From Chrysomallon squamiferum (taxonomy: Eukaryota > Mollusca > Gastropoda > Neomphalida > Peltospiridae): 64,000 bases of DNA. The stretch covers positions 26,484,761-26,548,760 of the forward strand of contig CM022673.1 in NCBI GenBank assembly GCA_012295275.1, given 5' to 3'. The notes under the pieces were generated by a model. The model did no database searches. It was not told the origin of the DNA and saw nothing but the letters and a program-made list of their open reading frames with translations. Position numbers and translations under genes: made by a program. Positions 12,547 to 34,652 of the stretch are shown piece by piece. Each line of letters begins with the position of its first letter. The first letter of the stretch is position 1.

Positions 12547-12881
12547 GCAGAAAATGACTTTTAAAATAAATAAAAATAAACGTGTACAAAAAAAAAAAAA
12601 AGAAAAAAAAAAGACACAATATTTTAATATATATGACGAATATAAAAATGTTTATTCCATGTTTATATTGATATCAGATATGAATTTAATTTGTTTTAAA
12701 ATTTCTGCCTGAACATGATCACTAACATAATCAAGCCTAACATGGACCAGGTCAAGCAGAAAAAAGTTAAATGTCAATGCTTTTTCATATTTTATCAAAT
12801 ACAAGATATCGAAATGAACATATCAAAATAATAATTTTGTTCTGCCTAAAAAGCGTATGATTTTAGCTGATAATTTCAAAA

Positions 12882-12922
12882 CTGGCCCAAAATCATACTA
12901 AGTGACGCCATCTTTGGGCCAG
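12882..12922. repeat. 10-bp perfect inverted repeat
   Basis: CTGGCCCAAA at 12882-12891 and TTTGGGCCAG at 12913-12922, with a 21-nt loop. The same CCTGGCCCAAA word occurs again at about 12065, which suggests the ends of a degraded element. Confidence 0.6.
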
Positions 12923-13212
12923 GGATGCGGTAAGATACGAATATGTTAGTTCTTGCAGAACCAGTTAGATACGAATATCTCGGTATATGCAGGGAAACAA
13001 CGAATATACATGCAGAAATACACTAAGAATATTGAGGAATACATACAGCGGAATAGACTGATAAACAAATAAAAAGTACAATAAGTTACTAAGATTTTAT
13101 ATACAGGGATACACTACCACATGGATGCACTTATATACTAACAAAACTTCTTGCATATAGTTACAATAAACAAAACAAATTAATATACATAAATATAACT
13201 ATTTAGTTCTAA

Positions 13213-13902
13213 TTAATGAAAAACAAAAAACGTGCTAATCACTATGAAAATAACATAGAAGAAGGAATTGGCAGCCGCCGAGTCTGAAAATAAATAAATT
13301 AATAAATTAATTACATGTAATTATTTCTTAATTCCAAACTGTTTTCTAGCGATCCAATAATAAAGACAAATTCTATATATTCTGTATACTAAAGCGATCA
13401 ATTTAGCCATAATATTTAAGTGTAGTAATAATTTGTTCCTTCAGTGTCGAATTTGATTGAAATCCAATTAATAATATTTATAATTCCTTTTTTCTTTTTT
13501 TTTTTTTTTATTTTTTTTAATTCCAATTACTGTTGTTGGCGATTCATTCAGAGATTAAGAATATGATATAAATTTTTCATCTGAGACATAAAATATTTTT
13601 AAAATATATTATTAATTTATATTATCTAATCGTTCAGAAGGCAAATACTATATACGTGTCTCTCTCTGGTTAAATCACGAATGTACTCACTGCACTGCAG
13701 TCTAGACAGTTCAGTGCGCGAGTAACTAATTGTTCTCTCCAGTGTAATTCTGTAACTTTCTGGACAGTTCAATTTCACTGTTTCCAGACAGTTCAAACCT
13801 TCGTGAAGAGCACTGAAAAAAATTATTATTATTATTTTTAATTTTTAATTTTTAGAAAATTATTGTTTCTATTTTGAAATTTGCAACGATAACCAAATCG
13901 TG

Positions 13903-13938
<36 letters not shown>

Positions 13939-15067
13939 ATAATAATAGAAATACGATCTGATTCATTATAGGATCAATTCTAAGCCGATGTGCTAGCGAT
14001 GATATTTCCCGTTTTATCCACAGCCCTCGAAACCATTATTATAATATTCATTTACCTTGAAAGACACGCACAAAATATACCACGATGCAAGTAACTGAGA
14101 CCCTTCAAATTATTAACAAACAAATCTAAGACGACGCTTATTTAAAACATAATGAGATGTTGATCTATGAATACTGACAGAAACTTACATTCTCAAAATT
14201 AATATGATGATTATAATGATGATAACGATAAATAATACTGACGATGATGATGATAATAAATGGTTTACGCACGCGCATTTGACAGCTGTGATATTAGTCG
14301 CTTTGAATTTTTCTGCTGTTGTTCGAGAGCAGCTGACTAGACCCGGACAGCGTTCCAACTGACCCATGCAGTTCACGATGAAAGCTGAATAACAGAAAAT
14401 ATATAATAAAAAAAATAATAAATTAATTAAATATCTTGATTGTTATTTATTCTTGCTAATGAAGAAGTTGGGATAAAGAAACGATGTATCAGTGTTATTT
14501 ATATTGATTACAAATCGTTGTCATTTTGAAAAGATACATACTGCACTGCTACTACTACTACTGCTACTACTACTACTACTACTGCTACTACTGCTACTAC
14601 AACTACTACTACTATTTATAATAACAAATATATATATATATATATATGATAAATATTCAGGTTTAAAAATACGTATAAATAATTTCTATACTAGCAATAT
14701 TGTTTTCTCAAAATATTAGACATGCTTGCATAGTTATTAAAAATGATATAAATATTATTCTGTGCAGATACAGTCCCATACCTGTCTTATAATAACAAAC
14801 ATACATACATACATATATACGACAGACTTAAAAATAGGTATAAATAGTTTCTATACTAACAATATTATTTTCTCAAAATATTAGACATGTCAACATTATT
14901 ATCAAAAATCATATAAATATTATTCTGTGCAGATATAGTTCTGTACCTTGTCTCATAATGACATCGAACAAATTCTACCAATTACAGGTGTATCATTATT
15001 TTAATCGTTTTATGATATGTAAAGCGCACTTACCACTCAGAAGAAATGAAAGATAAATATTAGCCAT
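13213..15067 (-). CDS. small six-cysteine secreted protein, probable GPI-anchored, 4 exons
   Basis: I do not recognise this gene. Exons in transcript order: 15067-15034, 14384-14273, 13812-13691, 13283-13213. All junctions are GT-AG, phases match (1, 2, 1), and the product is 112 aa. Residues 1-19 form a signal peptide (MANIYLSFLLSAFIVNCMG). The mature part has six cysteines: C24, C30, C48, C57, C65, C89. An N-glycosylation site NIT is at 42-44. After C89 come small residues (NSAAANS, 90-96) and a terminal hydrophobic run of about 16 residues ending in the stop, the layout of a GPI-attachment signal. The spacing C-x5-C...C-x8-C-x7-C resembles small extracellular cysteine-rich proteins of lophotrochozoans and the DUF19 pattern of nematodes, but no family can be assigned by eye. 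The exon 2 donor is ambiguous: GTGCGT keeps the frame into exon 3, whereas GTAAAC four bases later would lead to an early stop. Confidence 0.6.
13902..13936. repeat. poly(A) tract in intron 2 of the small secreted protein gene
   Basis: Long run of A followed by AAT units. Confidence 0.9.
14547..14612. repeat. (CTA)n microsatellite
   Basis: CTA/CTG trinucleotide tract in intron 1 of the small secreted protein gene. Its plus-strand poly-Leu open frame is spurious. Confidence 0.9.
14625..14965. repeat. tandem duplication, period about 165 bp
   Basis: Two adjacent copies. The word TTTCTATACTA begins at 14683 and again at 14848, and ATTCTGTGCAGATA at 14757 and again at 14922, so both pairs are 165 bp apart. 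It lies in intron 1 of the small secreted protein gene. Confidence 0.85.
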
Positions 15068-15147
15068 AAATAGTTTTCTCTTTTCCTCTCCTTTGTTAAC
15101 TGTTACTACAAAAAGTCAGAACAGTTTAAACAATGTTTGTAGGCGAA

Positions 15148-15155
15148 TATTTATA
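15148..15155 (-). promoter_or_regulatory. TATA box of the small secreted protein gene
   Basis: The minus strand reads TATAAATA here, 81-88 nt upstream of the proposed ATG at 15067. A start site about 30 nt downstream would give a 5' UTR of about 50 nt. In such AT-rich DNA the match could be chance. Confidence 0.4.
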
Positions 15156-15514
15156 TTAACTGTCCGATGTCCTTAACATTCATACCATGAATCTTATTAA
15201 CATAATTTATGTATATACGCATAGTCATAGCGACGTAACACAATTATGTTTATTTCTGTGTCACTTATAAAGGGTCGGGTCCAGGTTTTCAGGGCCCCGG
15301 GACAAATTTAGTTTATGGAGGCCTCATATTTGAGGTTTATATAGACCTAAACATGGATGTCTAATGTATAAAAAAAAATATATATATATATTTAAAAAAA
15401 CAGCTTTTTGGAGCCCGGAAGGTTTTTCGCTAAGTGTTCTATCTCAGGTATAAAGAAGACGTATTTTTCGATACAATGGCAACTCGATAAAAAAAAAAAA
15501 AAAAAAAAAAAAAA

Positions 15515-15545
<31 letters not shown>

Positions 15546-18500
15546 TAAAAATCTATAGTAAACAAAAGAAACAATGCATGACAATTTGACAAATTTATTT
15601 TATTACACTCATTTCATTAACACTTTCAGTTTCATTTTTGGTCCAGTTAGTCTGAAACCCTGGGTTGCATTCTGTACAGAGTCCATTGTCATAAGAGAGC
15701 CTTACGCTTACATATATAACACAAAATATTTCTGTTTTAATATTAATAATAACAATAATAATAATAAACGTTATTAAATGTTTTCGGTAAAAGAAATATT
15801 GTTCGAATTTAGAACTCTTTGGACAAACAGTGGTGAGTATTGTCATACAAATCACGTTTTTGAAATTATTATTCAGGTCATTGACTTGTCTATTTAACCT
15901 CTTTTGTATTATTCGATAACGTTCACGTCTGTGTGCATGCATGTATGTGTGCGTGTATAATAAACTGTTTTATATTAATACATAGCTGTATGGTAGCTGA
16001 GTTTTTTTTTTTTTTTTTTTAAATGTTAGATTGCTTCTTTATTTAGTTTCCACCATAATTTTAATAACTGTGAAGATATCATTTTACTTGTATTATTCAG
16101 AACGAATCTTTTTATGTACTAAACAAAAACAACAAAAAAAAACAACCGTTTAGTAATGTTTAGATTACGAAACGTTTTTTGTATCTGTTGTTTGTCGCTA
16201 ATGAAGATATCTACAATCCTAGAAATAAATAAAAGAACTGCTGATGTATTTACATATATTTTAATGTTCAAACAAGACACTGTTAAAATATACAAGGCAT
16301 TTGGTTTGAAATTATGGCACAAATGAAATAATTAACATACACCCGTTCACTGGAAAACAAATGGTAAGAAAGAAGTTATACTTAAAGTTAATTATTTTGT
16401 AAAATCAACAAAAAAAAATAATTAATAAAAAAAAAAAAAAAAATACATATTAAAAAAAAAGAAAGAAAGGAGAGTAAGAAAAAAATAAATAAATAAAAGA
16501 AGAAACGCATGATCCATTCTCACATCGCTAAGCATAAACTAATCTAAAACTAAACGATCGAATCAACTTTAAATTTTCAATCTGGCAAATCTGCATTTGC
16601 CAGCCAATCTAAGCAACAAAACAGTCCAACCAGCGTAAACATAACTAAATGTTGCACGTCACCAGCAGACAGTCGAACCACGTTTCTGATGACGTAAAAA
16701 CACACACACTCCAACCATTGTAAACAAAACAGTCAAACCAGCATAAACGTAATATTTCTGACGACCATAAACCTATATACTCCAATTGATGTAAACCTGA
16801 ACTAAATTGACCAATCAGCATAAACATTTAAACGTTCCAGCTTAAACTGCATATGCTCCAACTAAATGGTCTAACAACATTAAATGTTCCAGCTAACTTA
16901 AACCTCGATGCTTCAAGCTAAACTAAATGTTCCTGTCCAGCATTGAACAAATTAAACGTCCTACCAACATAAAACTACATGCTCCAAAGAACAGAGAAAA
17001 TCTAAATAAAATATCTGAAACAAACAAACAAACAAACAAACAAACCTAAACAGTCACTCCATTGTAAAACAGACCACATTTATGACTTTCATTATGAACA
17101 TTGCAGCTGAAATTATATATAACTACTAATATATGTTTTCTCTGTTAAATTATTTGTAATTGCTTCTTTTCAGTTTTGCACATTTTGCATTTAATTACTT
17201 CGGCCAAGTTGGTATTATTTTCCAAATTATCCCTAATGTGTAAGACATATTTTAACATTTAAGCACCAATATAATTCTTCTTATTTTCTTTTTTTTTTCT
17301 TTTTTAATGCACTGTTCTGAAATTGTTTCAAAGTGCACAAGTCTCGATTTCACTAATAAAATTAAGATTATATATTCATTTGTTAAGTTACACTATGCTA
17401 AAACATTAAAATATTAAATCTACAGTTTATGTAATGAAAAGTAACTAAAAATTATCTCTATATTTAAAGAAATTTTAAGAACTTAACAATATTAATAATA
17501 ATAATAATAATAAATTATTAATATTTAAAAAAAATAAAAACAATAATAATAATAATAATAAATAAATAATAAATAAATAAATAAAAGAAAAAGAAAAGAA
17601 AGAAAATTTTCAAAAAATCTGCCAATATGGCACAAATTTCTTTTGGTCATAAAACATTCTGTAAAAAAAAAATATTTAACATTTATTATATTTCTTAGAA
17701 ATTTTCTTTTAAATTTTATGTTATTCTTTTGTTTTTATGTCTTTTATTTCTTTTTTTTTTGTCTTGTTTCTAAAAATGATTTTCTGTAGATTATTGTAAC
17801 CAGAGATTACCTGTCTCCTCCCAAGAATTTTTAAATTTTATTTTGAAAATAAATATGTCATGGAATGGTCACAACATGGTTAACTAGAACATGCAATTGT
17901 TAGTTTAAAACAGTTTCAAAAACCTAAAATAAAATACTGACTGACATCGTTTCCCCATCACTTACTGAAATGACCATAACAAAAAAAATAATAAAAAAAA
18001 ATAAAAATATTTACAATGTCTGTAAACTATAATTTAAAAAAAAAAAAAAAAAAAAAAAACCAATAAAAAAAGAAAGAATAATAATAAAACAAAGTAAGAG
18101 AAAAAAAACTAAGAAAAATCCCTAAGAAAAACCCAAGCCAAAAATATATTATATTCAAAATGTATGAATACAAAAGACAGTGTTGAATATAAATTCAAGT
18201 ACTGATGCATTAATTAAAACTGGCCTTGGACAAACAAAAACCTGGCCATAAAAATATCTAAGTTGCTTAATTAACATAAAACAGATACAAAAAAAATAAT
18301 AATAATAAAAAAAATAGTAGTAAGTTATAAAATTAAGTAACACCTGAGATATAAAAAACCAGGCCTCACCTGCCTACATCTCTAAGCAACAGTTTTCACC
18401 ATAACTACATTACATCAACATTCTGTTCTTCTCTTGGTCATTTCTGACCAAACAAATAAACTATTCCAACAATTAACATGAGTTATATTATAAAAATAAA

Positions 18501-19860
18501 TAAATAAATAAAATAAATACATATATAAATATATATTTAACATTCTATTTGAAGCACTACTGAATAAAAAATCTTCTTTAACTAAAACCGTCTCAGTTAA
18601 CTACAGCCCCATTAAGCTCACACCTACACTCCAAACAGTTAATTCCATTACAAACTGGTGTTTTTTTTGTGTATAAATTAAAATTAAAATAATTAAACTT
18701 CACTCGAAGAAAGCGCCTGCCCCATGGTTTTTTAAGTACAATAGTGGAAATGTTTCTAAAAAAAAACCCCTTATTCTTTGGTCCACATTCTGATTTGGAA
18801 TGTCCATGCTGTTTTATGATGACGATGATGATGATGATGATGGTGGTGATGATGTTGAAAACTAAATCTTCTAATTAGAAAAAAAAAACACAAATAAAAT
18901 ACATAAATTAAATAAATAAATATATATATACAAATTAGATGAATTCCAAAATATAAATATTTCTAGAAAAAGGCACATTTAAGAATACATGTTAATAATG
19001 CATCAGTGTTTTTTTGTTTGTTTTTTATGTTGTTAATATTATTTAACCTTTGTAAAGTTAGGACATTCACAACAAATAATATACATTTTAAAAGCAAGCA
19101 GCTCTATAAGATAAGTATCAGTTAAGTACATTTTTGTTTTTGTTATAAATCACCTAAATATTATAAATAAATAAATATTTATATATTCATAAGTTTATAC
19201 AAACTTCAGTTAACACCATACTGTAATAAATAATTACCTTTTGGTGTATATAAAATACGAAAAAAATATCTTTTCTTCAGAAACATGCACTATTGCTTAG
19301 TTTTCTTTTTTTCTTTAAAAATAATTTCTTTTTTTTCCTACTTTTTTTTTGCATTTCCATTTTTATCTAAAATATATAATTCTTCCAAAATCAGTTTTCT
19401 AAATTATTGAAAATTTGTTACCTGAACGACATTCATATATTTTTTTTTTTTTACAAAGACAAATGCATTAAGTAGAAATATATATTTACATGTTATGTAA
19501 TATCTTAGACTACAGTGACAATTTTACATTTGTGTTAATTTAACAGTGATTTTCAACATTTAGTAGATATAAAATAGCCTTTAAAAAGAAGAAAAAAAAG
19601 AGTATATATACAATAATTAATAACAAAGATTTCATTGTAAACTCTGCAGAACAATTCTGCAACATGTTGTCCATCACACATATTTTATAAAATGTTTTCA
19701 AAAATAAACTAAGAAACAAAATCTCTCACATTCAATTTCCTTACGCACTGTATAAATACTCTCATACTTCACAAAGAAAATATTTTTTTATCACAGTATG
19801 CTATTAAACTGTCAAGTCTTTGGCTAAACACATGGCAGAACTACTGAGGTGTGACTGAAT
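15156..19860. other. intergenic, no gene seen
   Basis: AT-rich with homopolymers and microsatellites. A block at about 15270-15440 containing GGGCCCCGGGACAAAT looks like a transposon end but has no partner that I can see. No coding exon is supported. Confidence 0.5.
16600..16990. repeat. degenerate tandem array (CCAACCAGCATAAACAT-type unit)
   Basis: Words such as CAGTCCAACCAGCGTAAAC, CAGTCAAACCAGCATAAAC, GACCAATCAGCATAAAC and GCTCCAACTAAATGGTC recur about every 30-50 nt with substitutions and indels. This looks like an old minisatellite. Confidence 0.6.
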
Positions 19861-20225
19861 AATTGTGATGCAATACTACACCATTGGGAATGCTTATTAA
19901 TCTGATTTTACAGCATTCAGAATGTTTGCGATACAATTTCACAGCATCTGGAATGGGTATAATCTGGTTTTACAACAAACAGAAATGTTTATGATATGAT
20001 TTAACAGCATTCAGGATGCTTACAATCTGATTTTACTCCTACAATCAGAATGATTATGACGTATGATTTCACAGCATTCAAAATGCTTCGCAGTCTTTAT
20101 TTTTCACCAAGCATTCAGAAAATCTGTGACTACACAATGATGTGAAGTGAAGCGAAGGTTTTACGACCAAAAATAAATAAATTAATGTGGAAATCAGTTG
20201 TTTTTTTTTTTTTTTACAGCATTCA
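19860..20225. repeat. degenerate tandem array downstream of TTLL4 coding end
   Basis: The phrase ACAGCATTCAGAATG recurs in variants at about 19910, 19939, 20002, 20070, 20107 and 20216, mostly 30-37 nt apart and usually after GATTT. It lies in the likely 3' UTR or 3' flank of TTLL4. A minus-strand AATAAA (plus 20096-20101) falls inside it. Confidence 0.65.
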
Positions 20226-20456
20226 GGAATGTTTCCGACCAAAAAAATAAGTGAGTTAAATAAAAATATTTTCCCGTCGCGATCAAAATCGATCTGACTT
20301 GAACCCCAGTTTGTGTTTGCTCCTCAACAGGCCAAAAGAGTGTTTCGCGTCTTTCCTGTGGTGTTGGAGAGACCTGCGCTGACTGTAGCGCTTCGAGGCA
20401 AACACTGCGTTGTTTCCACTGTACATGCTGTTGAGTGGAGGCAGGCGAACCTCCAG

Positions 20457-30501
<10,045 letters not shown>

Positions 30502-30583
30502 AGTGTGAGTTTAATCAAATATAATTTTTTTGTTCTTTTAGAAAATCCATTTTGTCATCATCTAATACCTTTTGAATTCAGAC

Positions 30584-31281
30584 ACTGAAACGACATCACT
30601 GATTAAAAACCGGATTGGTTAATTAATACATCTGAAATTAAAAGTAAATAAATCCATAAATATTTATTAAATATATAATAAAAATTTAATTAGCAAGTGT
30701 ACAGATATTAAAAATGTTATTACAATATCATATAATAAAAAAAGTAAGTTTTTAAATTGGAGATGGCAGCATAATACAAATTTCAAAGATAGGTGTACCA
30801 TTCTAAAACGTGGATAATAATAATAAAATGATGATGATGATGATAAAACAAATATATGAATTTTTAAGTATTTATTATAAGTGCAGCAGTTGCTAATGAA
30901 TTAGTTAAGTACATTACTGACACGTAAAATATTTAAGACTGTAATGGATCAGTACAATAAACAAATTCGATAATAAGAAATGGTTGATATTAGAATTGAT
31001 CGACACACACTAATAATAACATATCGTTTACCGCCGTTGTGACAAGACTAAAAATAGCTGCATGAAATAAATGATATTAAAATTGAATTTGATATCAAAA
31101 GGCAAAACTTTACCGACAAGATTAATCCACAACGATTTTGTTTCGCCTCAAAGATCCAAAGTAACACCTGTTCAACCATTAACAAACACCCACAAATGCT
31201 AAGATACCTCTAACCCCGGTTAACTGGCATCCAATATATTTATGCGTTACATACAGACTACCAATCAAAATTCAGTTTACC
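30584..31281 (-). other. TTLL4: possible 5' UTR intron of TTLL4
   Basis: On the minus strand a donor CTCTAG|GTAAAC lies at 31280-31275 and an acceptor GTCGTTTCAG|TGTCTG before 30584. They would join a non-coding exon (right end unknown, perhaps about 31400) to the first coding exon. Between 30584 and the ATG at 30501 there are short upstream ATGs (for example ATGATG at about 30560), each closed by a stop, which could dampen translation. Splice use is inferred from consensus only. Confidence 0.35.
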
Positions 31282-32579
31282 TAGAGGTCTTTCGTCCGTT
31301 TTCGAATTCTGGTTATACATCCTGAATACAAGTGTTCCGTTGTGTAAATAAAAATAACAACATCGAAAACATTTAACATTAAACAAGAAAGAAGTTTAAA
31401 TTTAGAGTGAATAGGCTATGTCGGCTGTCAGTGTAAACTAGGTAAATGACATTCACTGCATAGTTACTTTTTGACACGCAGCCAATGTTGATGACAACAA
31501 AACGAACAAAGTATTATGGGTAAAGTTGAGTTCATTTCAAGCGTATAATTTAAATAAATAATGAATTTAATTTATTATTATGTGCAGCAGTGAAATTAAT
31601 CCAAGATACGTGGATGTCAGTAAAATATGTATTAACAGAAAAAAAAGATTGTTTTGGCAAATCCCTCCACATCTAAAGTATAAGTAATGATGTTTATTTA
31701 TTTCATTATTTCTTTCTTTATTTATTTACATTTTAATTTTTGTTTATTATACTTTTTTGGTATTAAAAAATGTAGTGGTGTTACATGTTTCTATCGTATT
31801 CTTAATCCCATTATATTTCGTACATTATAAACGAAACTGAAAAATGTCAACTGGCAAGAAACAAGGGAGATAACTCATGCATTTATTTGGTAAACAAGAG
31901 TTTGTCTAACTTCAGTCGGGGGACTTTGCGTTGAATGTAAGCTACAAGTTTGTCTCCAGACTTTTGATAAACAATTTTCATTAAATAAAAAAATTCACTA
32001 TCGATGTTTTGTTTCAATTATTTATCTTTGTAAACATTATTATTATTATTATTATTTTTTAACTTCATTAGTTCATAAAACTTTATCAATTTATTAGATG
32101 TATATACAAAAATAAGTAACATACGCCTAAATCACGCACGCATGCAATCACAGTTTACACAGAATCAATTAAGTCCGAAAAAATTAATGTTAATATCCTG
32201 TTCAAAATGCATAAAATTTGTATTAATTAATTAGTTACCTATTTTTGTTATTAAATGGGTGACTAGGTGAAACAGAGGTAAAAATAAAATTTTGATTTAA
32301 GTGTATAAAATAATTTTAATCAATAAAAAGACCATTGAAAAACAAATATATAAACAAAAATAAATCAATCAATAAATCAAAATAAAAAAATATTAATACA
32401 TATCTATATATATATAAAGAAAAAAACGTATATGTATTTTAATAAACAGTGAATTCCATTCAGTTTTAACAGGTAACATATTGTTAAAAATTGTTTTCTT
32501 TAAAACTGTATTATTATTTAAACTGATAATGACTTTGGTAATGCAAAATATATTTTATTAAAATAGTTCATTTTGTAAA

Positions 32580-32900
32580 TACGAATGGCAAACGGTAATG
32601 CACTGTATCAATAAATGTGCTGCATTTAGATCAACCAAAATGGTAAACTTCGATATAGAATATCGTTCAGAATGGCAAACATCGATCTTTCTGTTTAATC
32701 TCTATGAATGGCATGTATCGGACCAGTGGAAAACATCGATATGCAAACAAGGATGTATTTGTGTAAACGGCAAACATCGATGTATTTATTTCATAGGTGG
32801 GAATTGAAATCATCGATGAATGTAATGTATTATATCAGTCTGAATGGCATCAGTATTTCATCGATGTAACATATCGGTGTGAATGGCAAACTGATATATT
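32580..32900. repeat. degenerate array of GGCAAACATCGAT units
   Basis: The phrase GAATGGCAAACATCGAT recurs in variants roughly every 30-50 nt. ATCGAT occurs five times, with ATCGG and ATCGT variants between, and GGCAAAC or GGCAT usually precedes. It lies between the divergent TTLL4 and FERM genes. Confidence 0.75.
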
Positions 32901-34597
32901 TTAATTTAAAAAAATGAATAAGCTGATGTCTTTTTTTTTCTTCTTTTTTTTTTTGAAGGATAACATTAAATCAGCAAAACTCTTTTTAGAAGACGGAAAA
33001 TGTATCTTTTTATTTCTTCTTTTTTATTTTTATTATTATTATTATTATTATTTTTTTTTTTTTTTTGAAGGATAACATTTTCATCAAATCCATTTCGTTT
33101 TTACCATTTATGTTTTGTCTTGAATCGTTCTTTTGAACTAATCTTTTTCGGTTTATGATTTTCTCAGTGATCCTTTCTCCAGTTTTACATATCCCTTTAA
33201 ATCGACGTCTTTTGTGTGAGATTTTTATCAAATCTTTTTCCCATTGTGTCTTCTTAAGGAATCGTCCTCTTTTTCTGAACATTCATTTTCTCGGTATTTT
33301 TTCTTTACCGTTTCAGAATTTATATTTTAGTCAGTTCAAAAACTGGATTTAAATTTCGATGTCTACTTGTCCAAGATTTTTCTTATATATAACCATACAT
33401 ACATCTCAAGGACATTTGTCTTATTTATTTCTCCTACCTTTTCATTTACATCCAAAGGACCTAGGTTTTCATCTCCAAGGACGTATCTGAGATCTGCCCA
33501 CAAAGCTGTACGCACCACACGGTTGAGAATCTGTTTTGTTTTTTTTCTTTCCATTGTACTCAGTCTATGTATTAGCGTCGTATATATAAAAAAAATAATA
33601 ATAATAAAGAAAATAAAAAAAAACAGGGCTGGAATCAGATTATATTGAAAAGTTCAGGACGTTTTGGCTGCACATTCATTTGCCAACAGTCCCAGGATGA
33701 AAAGGTGATATTACTGTGAAACCACTTTGGCAATGACAGTCACCAGTCTAATAATCATTTTGAATCGTCCCAGAAGAGTCATCAGAACGTATTTGAGATG
33801 GTAGGTTTATTGAAACGTGAGCAGTCTACAGTAGTTAGATGGTCATTGGCAAACTGCAAGACGAAAGGGAAAAAACTGCGCTATCGATGCCATAATCCAA
33901 ACTGAAAGACAAGTGTATCAGCCACAACACCACATACATGATGGACTACACTCAACACATTGGAAAACTTTTGTATTTCAACTGAAAACTGCAAATTATA
34001 ATTAGATATATTTTTTAAAATCTGAAATTAAGAGCATGTTGCATTATACATTATACATTTTGTCTACTAAATCGTTAATATTTGATGTTTCTGTTTCCTA
34101 ATGCATTTCAAAATCCTTTAAATTTTATCTGAAATTCTTTAAGGCAGATGAAGCATCTACTTGGAATAGTGACAACAAAAAAACAACCACATTTACTTTA
34201 AATATTTTTTATGTTGAATAACACGACATATTTGTAAGTTGGTTACAACTGTCTAAATTATTCTCTTCTTTGTTTCACAATTCTGTTCAAAATTCTTTGT
34301 TATATTTTGGAATTATTTAAATTTGCAGCACTGGAAAAAAATGTTTCTAAATACACTAACCCCCAAAATTTGACAAAATTGGACTGATAAAATAATAATA
34401 ATAATAAATAATTGATATTTCAATTTTTCAAAAGAAATAATAATTAAAGTGAAGCAAAATGAAATAATGAAAGTAAATAAAGTCCAGCAAAAAAAAAAAA
34501 AAAAAATTCTTTGTTCTACAATTGTTTTGCATTACAATGCATCTGACAAGAATAAAATCAATTACTTTGCAGGCATTCCACTTTTTCTTAGTGTATA

Positions 34598-34598
34598 T

Positions 34599-34636
<38 letters not shown>

Positions 34637-34652
34637 ACACGCACAGATAGAT
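34598..34652. repeat. (CA)n microsatellite
   Basis: CA dinucleotide tract with few interruptions. Confidence 0.95.

Larger units (their letters stand above)
11519..13212. other. intergenic between convergent genes
   Basis: Holds the 3' ends of the plus-strand sulfotransferase and the minus-strand small secreted protein gene. A minus-strand AATAAA (TTTATT on plus) is at about 12650. I see no additional gene. Short repeats are listed separately. Confidence 0.5.

Noticed and set aside
14185-14376. Single-exon 63-residue reading of the small secreted protein gene
   Set aside because: It reads past the exon 2 donor into an intron repeat, giving Ser/Val/Ile runs; the spliced model is better.
33010-33282. 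Lys/Arg-rich 90-residue minus-strand frame
   Set aside because: Low-complexity composition from AT-rich sequence ending in a (TTA)n/poly(T) tract; no motif.
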